From contig JAEUVX010000015.1 in assembly GCA_016786615.1 (NCBI GenBank), positions 1 through 64,000 of the forward strand: a stretch of DNA of 64,000 nt. Direction: 5' to 3'. Position 1 is the stretch's first letter. Each line of letters opens with the position of its first letter. The notes under the pieces are model-generated. The model worked only from the letters and a program-made list of their open reading frames with translations, made no database searches and was not told the DNA's origin. The translations under genes were made by a program, and so were the position numbers. Positions 44,586-53,917 of this stretch are shown here, one piece after another. The DNA comes from Flavipsychrobacter sp. (GTDB lineage Bacteria; Bacteroidota; Bacteroidia; Chitinophagales; Chitinophagaceae).

Positions 44586-45917
44586 ATGAAAAAGAAAACA
44601 CTCTGGTGGATTATTGGCGGCGGTATTGCATTAGTAATACTGCTTATCATCATTGGCAAAGCATCAGGAGATAAGGGTACTAAGGTTGCTGTAGAAAAAG
44701 CAGCAGCACACACGATCACCGAAACGGTAACTGCCAGTGGTAAAATATATCCTGAAACCGAAGTGAAAATAAGCCCCGAAGTAAGTGGCGAAATCATTGA
44801 ACTGAACGTAGAAGAAGGAGACAGTGTAAATAAAGGCGAACTGATGGTACGCATCAATCCTGCTATCTATAGCTCCATCGTTACGCAATCAGAAGCAAAT
44901 GTTGAAGAAACAAGGGCTCGCGCTGTAAACTCATCAGAAATGATGGAGCAGGCAAAAGCCACATTCGACCAGGCACAGGCAAACTACGACAGGAATAAAA
45001 AACTATATATCGACAAGGTAATATCTGCTATGGAATACGAGCAGGTAAAAGCCAGCTACCTGAGTGCAAAAGCAAGTTACGAAGCAGCGAAGGCAAGTGT
45101 ATCAGGCGGTAAATACAGTGTAACTGCTGCTGCTGCCGGCTTATCTCAATCTCGTGAAAACCTGAAACGTACAACCATTGTTGCACCACGTTCGGGTATA
45201 GTATCGGCATTGAATGTGAAATTGGGAGAACGTGTAGTAGGAACAGCCCAAATGGCAGGTACTGAAATACTTACTATAGCCGACATGAGCCGTATAGAAG
45301 TACGTGTAGATGTCAGCGAAACAGATATTGCCAAAGTAAAAATCGGCGATACTACTATTATAGAAGCTGATGCTTATCGCAATCGTAAGTTCACAGGCAT
45401 TGTATCCAAAGTAAGTGTATCAAGCAAATCTGGCACATCGCTTACAAGCACCGATCAGGTAACGAACTACACGGTTCACATCCTGATATTACCTTCAAGT
45501 TATGCAGACCTTACTGCAAATTTGCAAAGAGGCAGATTTGTATTCAAACCCGGCATGAGTGCATCTGTAGAAATACAAACACGCAAAGAAAGAAATATAC
45601 TATCTGTACCGGTAAATGCTGTTACTACCCGCGACTGGGCAGACAGTGTAAAGAATAAAAAGAAAGCCGACGGCACAGTTAATGACATTCGCCAGGTAGT
45701 ATTTGTGTATGATAGTAAAGATAAAAAAGTAAAAATCAGAGACGTTAAAACAGGCATACAAGACAACGAGTACATACAAGTTACGGAAGGATTGAAAGAA
45801 GGTGAAGAAGTAGTAATTGCACCTTATGGCGCTATTGCACGTACACTGAAAGATAAATCTGCAGTAAGTATAACCGACAAAGAAAAGTTGTTTGAAGTTA
45901 AGGACAAGGATGACTAA
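44586..45917 (+). CDS. Periplasmic adaptor (membrane fusion) protein of an efflux system
   Basis: 443 aa, MacA/HlyD-like. It has an N-terminal anchor helix (about 7-25), a barrel-sandwich strand (ASGKIYPETEVKISPEVSGEIIELNVEEGD), a long coiled-coil hairpin (about 95-200), the returning lipoyl half (IVAPRSGIVSALNVKLGERV) and beta-barrel and membrane-proximal domains. Such adaptors link an inner-membrane ABC or RND pump to an outer membrane channel. No pump or TolC gene lies nearby; instead the gene is between metG and gpsA on one strand, which is unusual. Confidence 0.92.
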   Translation: MKKKTLWWIIGGGIALVILLIIIGKASGDKGTKVAVEKAAAHTITETVTASGKIYPETEVKISPEVSGEIIELNVEEGDSVNKGELMVRINPAIYSSIVTQSEANVEETRARAVNSSEMMEQAKATFDQAQANYDRNKKLYIDKVISAMEYEQVKASYLSAKASYEAAKASVSGGKYSVTAAAAGLSQSRENLKRTTIVAPRSGIVSALNVKLGERVVGTAQMAGTEILTIADMSRIEVRVDVSETDIAKVKIGDTTIIEADAYRNRKFTGIVSKVSVSSKSGTSLTSTDQVTNYTVHILILPSSYADLTANLQRGRFVFKPGMSASVEIQTRKERNILSVPVNAVTTRDWADSVKNKKKADGTVNDIRQVVFVYDSKDKKVKIRDVKTGIQDNEYIQVTEGLKEGEEVVIAPYGAIARTLKDKSAVSITDKEKLFEVKDKDD

Positions 45918-45972
45918 TCTATAAACCAAGAAATCCTTTTCACCATATTTATTCAACATAACTACAATTGCA

Positions 45973-46995
45973 TTGAGCGATAATATACTTGGTAAAATAG
46001 GCATCGTAGGTAATGGCAGCTGGGGTACAGCCCTTGCCAAAATACTAACAGACAACGGCACGAAAATACATTGGTGGGTTCGTAATACAAATGCGATGAA
46101 CCATCTCAAAACAAGGCATCACAATCCGCAATACCTAACCTCTGTAAGATTTAACGAAGGCACTATTATACCAACCGATAACTTATCGGAAGTAGTAACA
46201 ACATGTGATACACTCATCATTGCAGTACCTTCTGCATACGCACAAAATGTGTTAGAAAGTATTGACAGTAACCTGCTGAAAGGCAAAAACATTATATCTG
46301 CCATAAAAGGCATACTACCTGAAAGCAACCTGCTTTTAAACGATTATTTATCTAAATATGATTGGTTCGATCTTCAGCACTATGCTGCTATTACAGGCCC
46401 ATGTCATGCAGAAGAGGTAGCGCAGGAAAGACTCTCCTACCTCACTTTCTCAGGGCTAAATGATGCACTGACAAGTGCAGTTGCAGAGGCGTTTAAAAGT
46501 CCTTACATCTTCACTACATACAACCACGATATCTGGGGGGCGCAATTTGCAGCTGTCCTGAAAAACATATATGCTATAGGAGCAGGTATGGCTCACGGGC
46601 TGGACTATGGCGATAACTTCCTGAGTGTATATATTACTAACTGCTACCGCGAAATGTATCGCTTCCTCGAGGCACACTTTGATAAAGTACATCCATCAAA
46701 TGAAAGGCCGGACTTCCATACAAGTGCCTATCTGGGTGACCTGCTAGTAACATGTTATTCGCTACACAGCCGCAACCGTATGTTTGGTAACATGTTGGGC
46801 AAAGGCTACAGCGTTAAGAATGCACAACTGGAAATGAACATGGTGGCAGAAGGCTATTTTGCGGCAAGAGGTATGAATGAGATATCGAAGACGCTGCAAA
46901 TAGAACATCCTATTGCCAGCAGCATTTACAATGTATTGTGGGGCAACACACCACCCGCTGAAATGTTCAGCAAGTTAGAAAAGATGTTATCTTAA
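45973..46995 (+). CDS. gpsA: NAD(P)-dependent glycerol-3-phosphate dehydrogenase
   Basis: 340 aa from a TTG start. GNGSWGTALAKIL is the Rossmann motif, and IISAIKGILPE, ITGPCHAEEV, AVLKNIYAIGAGMAHGLDYGDN and SRNRMFG are conserved GpsA blocks, with the catalytic Lys in AAVLKN. It reduces dihydroxyacetone phosphate to sn-glycerol-3-phosphate for phospholipid synthesis. No in-frame ATG fits the N-terminus, so TTG is chosen. It follows the adaptor gene by 55 bp and ends before a bidirectional terminator. Confidence 0.95.
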   Translation: MSDNILGKIGIVGNGSWGTALAKILTDNGTKIHWWVRNTNAMNHLKTRHHNPQYLTSVRFNEGTIIPTDNLSEVVTTCDTLIIAVPSAYAQNVLESIDSNLLKGKNIISAIKGILPESNLLLNDYLSKYDWFDLQHYAAITGPCHAEEVAQERLSYLTFSGLNDALTSAVAEAFKSPYIFTTYNHDIWGAQFAAVLKNIYAIGAGMAHGLDYGDNFLSVYITNCYREMYRFLEAHFDKVHPSNERPDFHTSAYLGDLLVTCYSLHSRNRMFGNMLGKGYSVKNAQLEMNMVAEGYFAARGMNEISKTLQIEHPIASSIYNVLWGNTPPAEMFSKLEKMLS

Positions 46996-47013
46996 CTATC
47001 CGAATATTTATAC

Positions 47014-47048
47014 AAAAATAAAGCCCCGATATACGGGGCTTTATTTTT
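47014..47048. terminator. Bidirectional terminator between gpsA and the S46 peptidase gene
   Basis: An inverted repeat of about 15 bp per arm runs AAAAATAAAGCCCCG with a 5-nt loop and the matching CGGGGCTTTATTTTT. It has A-runs on one side and T-runs on the other, so it can terminate both convergent genes. It begins 19 bp after the gpsA stop and ends 18 bp before the peptidase stop. Confidence 0.9.
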
Positions 47049-47066
47049 AATTATCATTCCGGTATC

Positions 47067-49220
47067 TTATTTACGGATGTCCATTTCTTCAATCAGGTTG
47101 TTTGCTTTACCCATTTTCTCAATCAGGAACAGGATGAAACGTGCATCTGTACAGATTGTGCGCTTATAGTTCTTATCAAAAGCTATATCGCCGCTCATTG
47201 CTTCCCAGTTACCATCAAAAGCAATACCAATCCACTCACCATTTGCATTGATGATAGGACTACCCGAGTTACCACCTGTGATATCATTGTTTGTAATGAA
47301 ACAAGTATGCAGCGTACCATCTTTATCTACGTACATTCCGTAGTCTTTCTTGTTATACAGATCTATCAATTCTTTAGGTGCATCAAACTCATCATCGTTT
47401 GGTTTGTATTTAGCAACAAATCCATCCAATGTAGTGAAATAGTCAAAATGTACTGCATCTTGTGGTTCATAGCCCAACACCTGACCGTAAGTAATACGCA
47501 TCGTAGAGTTTGCATCCGGGTAAAACAATTTATCTTCATTCATTTCCATCAGGCCACGTACATATTTTTTACTCAGTTCTTTCTTTGCCTTATTGAACTT
47601 ATCTACAGTTGGTTCGTAATGCTCTTTATAGTTGTTTAAAAAGCTCATACCAAACTGGCAAGCAGCATCTTTATTAATCTTTTCTATTGTTGGTTCTTTG
47701 CAGAAAGCATTAAATGCATTACTATCTATGAAGAAGTTGTTATTCATTACATAGGCTGCATAATCGTTGAAGGTTTTATCCATACCTTCTCCACCAAACT
47801 TTTTAAATATTACATTCTGATAAACATCAGGATGTTGCGCCTTAGGTATATCATTGTAGAACATTTTCAGCATTTCTGCAGTCAACTCCAATTCAGTTGA
47901 TTTATCAAATGTCTTCATGATAGCTTTACGACCTTTTTTCAAATCGTTTACATGCTTTTTGATAGTATCCTGATTAGGTTCTTCCTTCCCTAATTCTTTA
48001 TACAAAGCTTCTACCCCACTACCCAACTTAGATAGAGCCGGAGCACGGAAACACTCTGTATAATATGTTGCATGTTTTGCATAAGGAGCATAACCATTGT
48101 ACAATTTGCCAAATTCACGTATCAACCCTTTATATTCCGGAGCTTCTTTGTATGCCCATTTGCTGAATGCTGCTTCTTTCTGAGCTTTTTCTTCTACTAC
48201 TTTCAGGCGTTTCAATTGTTCTGTCTGGCCTATGAAGTACTTCCAGTAGTTAGCAATGCTTGCATAAGATGATGTTAGTTTCAGATACACAGACTTGTCT
48301 TTATCCATATGATCTTTCATAATAGCAAGACGCTTAGTACGTATCTTAACAATTGAAGGGTTTACATCTTCAATAGCCAGTTTCACACCTTCAGAAACCT
48401 CGTAACGGTTTGTGCGGCCCGGATAACCGAATATCATTGTATAGTCTCCTTCTTTAACACCGCCGATATTGATTGGCAAGTGTTTTTTAGGCTTATATGG
48501 CACGTTATCTTTAGAATATTCCGCAGGTTGGTTGTCTTTGTTTGCATATACGCGGAACATAGAGAAGTCTGCCGTATGACGCGGCCACATCCAGTTATCA
48601 GTATCGCCACCAAACTTACCTAATGATTTGGGAGGTGTACCAACAAGGCGAACGTCTGTATATTTCTTATACACCAGCAACAGGTACTGGTTGCCATTGA
48701 AGTATTCCTTCACATTTGCAACGTACTTGTCATTTTGTTCGGCTTTCTTTTCAATGGCTTTTCTTACTTCTTCCATCTTTTTAGCCAGCTTATCACCTTT
48801 CAGCTTACGTGTAGCTTTCTCTATCTGAGCTGTTACATCTTCTACACTTTCCAGGAAAATGACAGACAAGTCTTTTGCAGGCAATTCCTGGTCTTTACTA
48901 TATGCCCAGAAACCATTATCAAGGTAGTTTTTCTCTACAGTACTTAATGCTGCAATGTTGCCATAACCACAATGGTGATTTGTAATGAGCAAACCGCTCG
49001 ACGAAATCATTTCGCCGGTACAGCCCCCACCAAATTGTACGATAGCATCTTTAAGGCTGGCATTGTTGATATTGTAAAGGTCTTCTTTTGATAGTTTCAA
49101 CCCTTTACGAACCATATCATCGTAGTTTTTGCCAATCAGCATGGGTATCCACATTCCCTCGTCGGCACGTACCTGAAACAGTGTAACGGCAGCAACGAGC
49201 GATAACAGTAATTTCTTCAT
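47067..49220 (-). CDS. S46 family dipeptidyl-peptidase (DPP7/DPP11 type)
   Basis: 717 aa, the usual length of the S46 family. It has a signal peptide (about 1-19), then DEGMWIPMLI, the His motif TNHHCGYG (about 80-87), and in the C-terminal part the Ser motif ITGGNSGSPI followed by GIAFDGNWEAMSGDI. These periplasmic serine exopeptidases remove dipeptides from imported oligopeptides, which is important for peptide-fed Bacteroidota. I cannot decide between the hydrophobic-specific DPP7 and the acidic-specific DPP11 subtype from memory. It is a single gene with a -7 element upstream. Confidence 0.95.
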   Translation of the reverse strand: MKKLLLSLVAAVTLFQVRADEGMWIPMLIGKNYDDMVRKGLKLSKEDLYNINNASLKDAIVQFGGGCTGEMISSSGLLITNHHCGYGNIAALSTVEKNYLDNGFWAYSKDQELPAKDLSVIFLESVEDVTAQIEKATRKLKGDKLAKKMEEVRKAIEKKAEQNDKYVANVKEYFNGNQYLLLVYKKYTDVRLVGTPPKSLGKFGGDTDNWMWPRHTADFSMFRVYANKDNQPAEYSKDNVPYKPKKHLPINIGGVKEGDYTMIFGYPGRTNRYEVSEGVKLAIEDVNPSIVKIRTKRLAIMKDHMDKDKSVYLKLTSSYASIANYWKYFIGQTEQLKRLKVVEEKAQKEAAFSKWAYKEAPEYKGLIREFGKLYNGYAPYAKHATYYTECFRAPALSKLGSGVEALYKELGKEEPNQDTIKKHVNDLKKGRKAIMKTFDKSTELELTAEMLKMFYNDIPKAQHPDVYQNVIFKKFGGEGMDKTFNDYAAYVMNNNFFIDSNAFNAFCKEPTIEKINKDAACQFGMSFLNNYKEHYEPTVDKFNKAKKELSKKYVRGLMEMNEDKLFYPDANSTMRITYGQVLGYEPQDAVHFDYFTTLDGFVAKYKPNDDEFDAPKELIDLYNKKDYGMYVDKDGTLHTCFITNNDITGGNSGSPIINANGEWIGIAFDGNWEAMSGDIAFDKNYKRTICTDARFILFLIEKMGKANNLIEEMDIRK

Positions 49221-49259
49221 CTGTTCTTTGTTATCAAGATTTATAAAAATATGAGAGCA

Positions 49260-49268
49260 GCAAAAATA
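49260..49268 (-). promoter_or_regulatory. Candidate -7 element for the S46 peptidase gene
   Basis: The minus strand reads TATTTTTGC, a perfect -7 match, about 40 nt before the start codon at 49220. No clear -33 element is visible. Confidence 0.45.
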
Positions 49269-49327
49269 GTAAAACCTGCGTTAGTAAATAGGGGTTATAA
49301 ACAGGGGGATTTATATATAAAATAGGG

Positions 49328-49918
49328 TTATTCAGGCATTTCGCTCTTGTTTACTGATACAATACCTTTAGGATTAAGTATTCTGTACCAAGTAAAATCT
49401 TCATTGGCTTCAAGGCCATCGCCATACATTACCTGCGAAGCAGTGGTAATCTTCACAAATTTTTCGGTGAATAGTTTTTTAGCACTCTGATTCCAAACCA
49501 GCTCTTCCGTATTCAATTTTTCACCTTTTTTATTAACTATTACTATGCTATCGCGGATGAGGATATTCCCTTGTTTCTCATAATAACGGGCATAACGGGC
49601 TGTCAAAGTACTTTCCACATTCATACTGTCATCATAAAACTCTACCCGAATGCCCTTGCGCATATCTGTATAAGGAGGTTTCGCTACATCGTTTTTTACA
49701 AACTCTTTTGCAAACAAGCGCATCTTCATGTGCCCGTTATCGCTATAGAGTATTGTCACCTCCTCTGCTTTATCTTCCTGCTGTGCTCCTTTTGTTACAA
49801 GTGCATCTATTTCTTTAGGGTCGTTTTTACAAGCGGCAAATAGTACTAAAAACAAAATACCCGGCAATGTAACTGTCCGGGTTATTTGAGATAAACAATA
49901 TTTATATTGTTTAATCAT
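49328..49918 (-). CDS. lptC: LPS export protein LptC
   Basis: 196 aa. The N-terminal segment ends in LFAACKND, which looks like a lipobox (unlike E. coli LptC, but usual in Bacteroidota). The rest is one beta-jellyroll LptC domain with DMRKGIRVEFYDDSMNVESTLTARYARYYE and LVWNQSAKKLFTEKFVKITT. It should bridge LPS transport from the inner-membrane LptBFG complex to LptA in the periplasm. The start overlaps the end of the barrel protein gene by 8 bp, in one operon with coaX. Confidence 0.9.
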   Translation of the reverse strand: MIKQYKYCLSQITRTVTLPGILFLVLFAACKNDPKEIDALVTKGAQQEDKAEEVTILYSDNGHMKMRLFAKEFVKNDVAKPPYTDMRKGIRVEFYDDSMNVESTLTARYARYYEKQGNILIRDSIVIVNKKGEKLNTEELVWNQSAKKLFTEKFVKITTASQVMYGDGLEANEDFTWYRILNPKGIVSVNKSEMPE

Positions 49919-51173
49919 ATTTACGTTTAATAAACCATTTATCGTTTAACGATATACCAAGGCCAAAGCGAACAAAATTTTCCCTCAACAGGCCATTCGC
50001 TTTTGTGCCACGGCTACCAAACTCAAATGAGGTATGGATGCGTGATACATTCTTTTTGAAAGGGAATGTAAAACCAGCTGTAACTGCGTAGTAGTCTAAC
50101 TGCAGCCCCCTAAGCATTACAGCATCTGTACCATAATAGCCTCCAAGCCTGTATGTTACTCTCTGAAAATATTTTCGTGTGGCGTTAGGGTCAGGTGTAT
50201 ATTCACCACCAACTGCTATACGATATGCAGATGCAGCAAGTGAATCTGTCGTACCGTAATTACGGAATTGACTCCAGTTAGATGATTTGAAATCTACACC
50301 CGCCAACCAGTTCATTCCATATAGTTGAGCCCCTGCTGTATATGTCATTGGCAATACTATCGTTCCTTCTTTAGCCTCTGACCTGAAAGCTGTATCTGCT
50401 GCATAATTGTTATATGATATCCAATATTGGTCTTTTGAGCCATTCAACTTCTGACTAACAGAAACAGTACCGCCACCACGAATACCGAGTTTATCATTAA
50501 AACTATGTTCATACATTGCGCCTGCCTTCCAGTATATACCACCCAACTTTGTACGCGTATAAAAACCTGAGCTTACTAATCTTGCACTGTTATCAAGCGG
50601 CTCTAACGAACTGATATTTTCTATTGAACCGAATATATACCCGAAATTAAATCCGACACTAAAGCCCTTGTACTTACCGGCAAAGCCAATAAACCCTTCG
50701 TTAAGAGAGCCATCGCCCTGATACCCTTTTACTGCTGTCCCGAAGCTATCTACAGATACTGTGTCGTTAAGCCTGTAATAGACTCTTGACATTGGCCTGA
50801 GCCCGATAGCCATACCCATGTATTTACCAACAGGAATACCAATATTCATATATGACAATGTAGCCATACCTGTTTGGTATTTTTCATTTGCTGCTTGTAC
50901 AGTTCTGGTATTTGCTTCTCCGGCAGCTTCGTATGTAGTCAGTTTCAAGGAAGCATAAGATGCCGGATTCTCCGTATTTACATTAATCTGGTGGGCAAAA
51001 GAAGAGGATATTGACCCCATTCCCTTCATCATAACGTTCATGCCATTACGCATTTCGCCAATACCAAAGCGTGAATAAGGAGAGTTCTCCTTGTTTGAGT
51101 TTTGGGCTTTTACAGAGATTGCAGACAATAACAGTATTGCAACAGAAAAACGCTTAGCGTATGTGTGGCGCAT
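49911..51173 (-). CDS. Outer membrane beta-barrel protein
   Basis: 420 aa with a signal peptide (about 1-23, ending VKAQ). SPYSRFGIGEMRNGMNVMMKGMGS at the N-terminus and alternating strands to the end (FRFGLGISLN-like terminal strands) suggest a FadL/OmpP1-type or similar barrel found at this locus in many Bacteroidota. It contains no TonB box or plug. It overlaps coaX by 20 bp and lptC by 8 bp, so the three genes are transcribed together. Transport substrate is unknown; a link to LPS transport is only suggested by position. Confidence 0.8.
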   Translation of the reverse strand: MRHTYAKRFSVAILLLSAISVKAQNSNKENSPYSRFGIGEMRNGMNVMMKGMGSISSSFAHQINVNTENPASYASLKLTTYEAAGEANTRTVQAANEKYQTGMATLSYMNIGIPVGKYMGMAIGLRPMSRVYYRLNDTVSVDSFGTAVKGYQGDGSLNEGFIGFAGKYKGFSVGFNFGYIFGSIENISSLEPLDNSARLVSSGFYTRTKLGGIYWKAGAMYEHSFNDKLGIRGGGTVSVSQKLNGSKDQYWISYNNYAADTAFRSEAKEGTIVLPMTYTAGAQLYGMNWLAGVDFKSSNWSQFRNYGTTDSLAASAYRIAVGGEYTPDPNATRKYFQRVTYRLGGYYGTDAVMLRGLQLDYYAVTAGFTFPFKKNVSRIHTSFEFGSRGTKANGLLRENFVRFGLGISLNDKWFIKRKYD

Positions 51174-51900
51174 TATGCTTCAGTATTATATTTAGCCCCT
51201 TCATCAACAGGTTGGGGTCTGCAAATATCTTACTTTTAAGCTTGCCTTCAAAGAAAGGAACGTCCCCTCCAGTTAATACAGCGTTAAAATCAGAATATTG
51301 TGCAGCAAACTCACTCACAATTCCATCTATTTCAGCAGCCATACCAAATACAGTTCCGCTTCTCATACAGGTTTCAGTATCATATCCTAAAAGCAACAAC
51401 TCACCTTCAGGTTTGATATCCGGTAATTTATTAGTGAAATGATGCATTGCCTGCAGGCGCATCCTCAGGCCCGGAGATATAGCACCTCCCCTGAACGTCT
51501 TATTTTTTTGAATAAAATTATATGTAATGCATGTACCAAGGCATACTACAAGATTATTATTGCCGGGGTTTGCCATATATGCAGCAACAGCTAATGCTAC
51601 CCTGTCTGCCCCTAACGTTCCCGGTGAACTGTATGCGTTCATTATAGGAACAGGTGTATTATTGTTCATAACGATTACCGCACGCATGTGTTCCTTGAGC
51701 ATTGGCTCTATCGATGCAGAATTGTCGGAAACAGAACAAATAATACTTTTAGCAGGTTTGTATTCTGCTATCATTTCTGTAAGCCCTTCACGAATACCAT
51801 CTTCGGTAAACGCCCTTAAATCAATCAATTGGTCTTCGTTATTGAAAATAGCCGCTTTGATTCTGCTGTTTCCCCAATCAATACAAAGATTTACAGACAT
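51154..51900 (-). CDS. coaX: Type III pantothenate kinase
   Basis: 248 aa. The N-terminal CIDWGNSRIKAAIF is the phosphate-1 motif (DxGNT/SxxK), GTLGADRVALAVAA is the family signature, and CLGTCITYNFI and GGAISPGLRMRLQAMH complete the ASKHA fold. It phosphorylates pantothenate in CoA synthesis. Together with panB elsewhere in the window this indicates de novo CoA synthesis. It overlaps the barrel gene by 20 bp. No biotin ligase gene is adjacent. Confidence 0.95.
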   Translation of the reverse strand: MSVNLCIDWGNSRIKAAIFNNEDQLIDLRAFTEDGIREGLTEMIAEYKPAKSIICSVSDNSASIEPMLKEHMRAVIVMNNNTPVPIMNAYSSPGTLGADRVALAVAAYMANPGNNNLVVCLGTCITYNFIQKNKTFRGGAISPGLRMRLQAMHHFTNKLPDIKPEGELLLLGYDTETCMRSGTVFGMAAEIDGIVSEFAAQYSDFNAVLTGGDVPFFEGKLKSKIFADPNLLMKGLNIILKHNAPHIR

Positions 51901-51988
51901 AATAGAAAAGTTTATTAAATAATTAAGATAGCCAAAATAATAAAAAACTATTAATAACTACTGCTTCTGCCGAATAATATCCGGCTTT

Positions 51989-52633
51989 TTACAAATTAAA
52001 TTCTCCGGGGTTAATATGCCTGAAATGGCCGTTCATCTGTACCCTTTGCTTCATTGTTTCCAACTCCTGTATTACCGGTAGAATATTTTTCAGATGACGC
52101 CTGATGTACTCCAGCCTTTGCAACTCAGTAAATAATTGCAGCATTTCATATTCCTGTTCTTTTGACATGCCTACCAAATGTGCTATTTCATAAGAAACCA
52201 TCGATGTCTTATCAGTTGGGAATTTATGCTCCACATTCAACAATGTATAGAGCCTTATAACCTCATTCATTAACAGTCTGGATAACTGCGTATCTCCCTG
52301 TTCCAGCACATTATCGGGATAAGTAACGATTGCACCGGCATATAGTTTGTCAGGTATCTGCCTTACATACTCCAACACTCTGAACACACTAACTCCCTGG
52401 GTCCTGATATCCATTTCACCGGTATCGTAGGTTTTTACTACTTCCGTAATTTCTATCAGAGTACCATGTTCTGCCGGTTTATTTCCAAAGACAGGAGGCA
52501 ATCCGAAAGGCTTTTTTTCCCGAACGCATTCCGCAATCATTTGCTTGTATCGGGGTTCAAATATGTGTAAATTCAGTTTTTCGCCGGGATACACTACTAA
52601 TTCCAACGGAAAAACGGGGATAAAATTGGTCAT
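51989..52633 (-). CDS. LON N-terminal-domain protein
   Basis: 214 aa. The start, MTNFIPVFPLELVVYPGEKLNLHIFEPRYKQMI, is the usual beginning of the LON substrate-binding (LAN/PUA-like) domain found alone in many bacteria. The C-terminal helices (ELQRLEYIRRHLKNILPVIQ) complete it. No ATPase or protease domain is present, so it is not a Lon protease. Its role is unknown, perhaps in substrate recognition. It overlaps the upstream O-antigen-ligase-like gene by 4 bp, which points to co-translation. Confidence 0.9.
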   Translation of the reverse strand: MTNFIPVFPLELVVYPGEKLNLHIFEPRYKQMIAECVREKKPFGLPPVFGNKPAEHGTLIEITEVVKTYDTGEMDIRTQGVSVFRVLEYVRQIPDKLYAGAIVTYPDNVLEQGDTQLSRLLMNEVIRLYTLLNVEHKFPTDKTSMVSYEIAHLVGMSKEQEYEMLQLFTELQRLEYIRRHLKNILPVIQELETMKQRVQMNGHFRHINPGEFNL

Positions 52634-53877
52634 ACTAAGCTATTGTTATCCTGCGTCAGTAGGGCATGTTTTTGCCAAAGCAGGAAAAACAAATATACGA
52701 ATACACCATATTGAACCTCCAACATAGGTTCAATAAACATGGTTAATACTAATGAGAACCATACTACGAACAAATAAAATGTTCTGGAACTATTATATAA
52801 CCATGCCAATGGCATAATAACCCAAACAGCAAACAGGAGCAGACCTATAATACCCGTTGCAAGCATTACTATGAAAAACTGATTATGAGGCAATAAACGG
52901 TATTGATCGGGAACATCTTTGAATTGCTTATCATAGCCTTTTTGCATTTCATGCTGCATATCGCCGCTACCAACACCTGTTAATGGATGTTTACTGATAA
53001 TAGCACCCGCAACTTTATATGAAATCAACCTGCCGATATCGCTATACCCGGACTGCATATCCCCTTTCTTATACAAGCTGATACTATGTGTAAAATACCA
53101 TACACGTTTTTCGAGTGTTGGAATATTCTTTACCGCAAGAAAAGCTACAATTACTAAAGACGCCACCAACCCTGCACCGGTAAGGAAGCTTTTTTTCAAA
53201 GCATAACGTATTGTCCACAGTAATACAAACATATACCACACAACCAAACCTGTACGTGCTGCCAGTATGTGGAGGTATATACTTAATATAACTACAGTAA
53301 TTCCTACTGCCCATTTTTGCCAATTGGCATTTAGAAACACCCAAGAATATACACACCATATAATGAACAAGCTGATAGACAAGCTATAACGAATATGGTC
53401 GTTCTCGGGCAATACAGGCAATGTATGCGAATACACATACTGCTCTGCATAATATACAGGGTCGGAAATATAAAAGTGTAAGCTATAGGCAACTGTAACT
53501 AAAAAAGCTACACATCCTGTCAATGTAAATATCCGTAGCTGCTTTGCAGAAAAAGCAGGTAATAATGCAAATGCCAATGGCAGCAATAATACTGGAGCTT
53601 TTACAGTGTACCTGTTGCTCCAGTCCGCAATATCATCAGACCAAAAAAACGACACCCCATACATAGCTACCCATAAAAAACTGACTACCCACCACTTTTC
53701 TTTTAACCACCTGCATGGATGGATATTCCAAAGCACATTAACACCAAAAGCAAACGTAAAAAACGACAGCCATGCCCTTGACAAAAAGAAACTTATCAAC
53801 ATACCGATAGCGCACAAGAGAGCAATATTGGTTTTTGATAACAGTTTATGCTTAAGTGGATTATTTTTGTCCATCAA
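52630..53877 (-). CDS. O-antigen ligase/polymerase family membrane protein
   Basis: 415 aa with ten or more membrane helices. The Wzy_C-type region has TGVGSGDMQHEMQKGYDKQF and the LPHNQFFIVMLATGIIGL motif with the conserved His. Such proteins ligate or polymerise surface polysaccharides on the periplasmic side. It is close to WecB- and WecA-like genes on the opposite strand, which fits a surface polysaccharide role. Ligase or polymerase cannot be told apart by sequence. Its start is 40 bp from the divergent meaB gene. Confidence 0.87.
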   Translation of the reverse strand: MMDKNNPLKHKLLSKTNIALLCAIGMLISFFLSRAWLSFFTFAFGVNVLWNIHPCRWLKEKWWVVSFLWVAMYGVSFFWSDDIADWSNRYTVKAPVLLLPLAFALLPAFSAKQLRIFTLTGCVAFLVTVAYSLHFYISDPVYYAEQYVYSHTLPVLPENDHIRYSLSISLFIIWCVYSWVFLNANWQKWAVGITVVILSIYLHILAARTGLVVWYMFVLLWTIRYALKKSFLTGAGLVASLVIVAFLAVKNIPTLEKRVWYFTHSISLYKKGDMQSGYSDIGRLISYKVAGAIISKHPLTGVGSGDMQHEMQKGYDKQFKDVPDQYRLLPHNQFFIVMLATGIIGLLLFAVWVIMPLAWLYNSSRTFYLFVVWFSLVLTMFIEPMLEVQYGVFVYLFFLLWQKHALLTQDNNSLV

Positions 53878-53917
53878 CGGGTAATAATTACTCTATAACG
53901 GTTGTAAATCATTTTTA

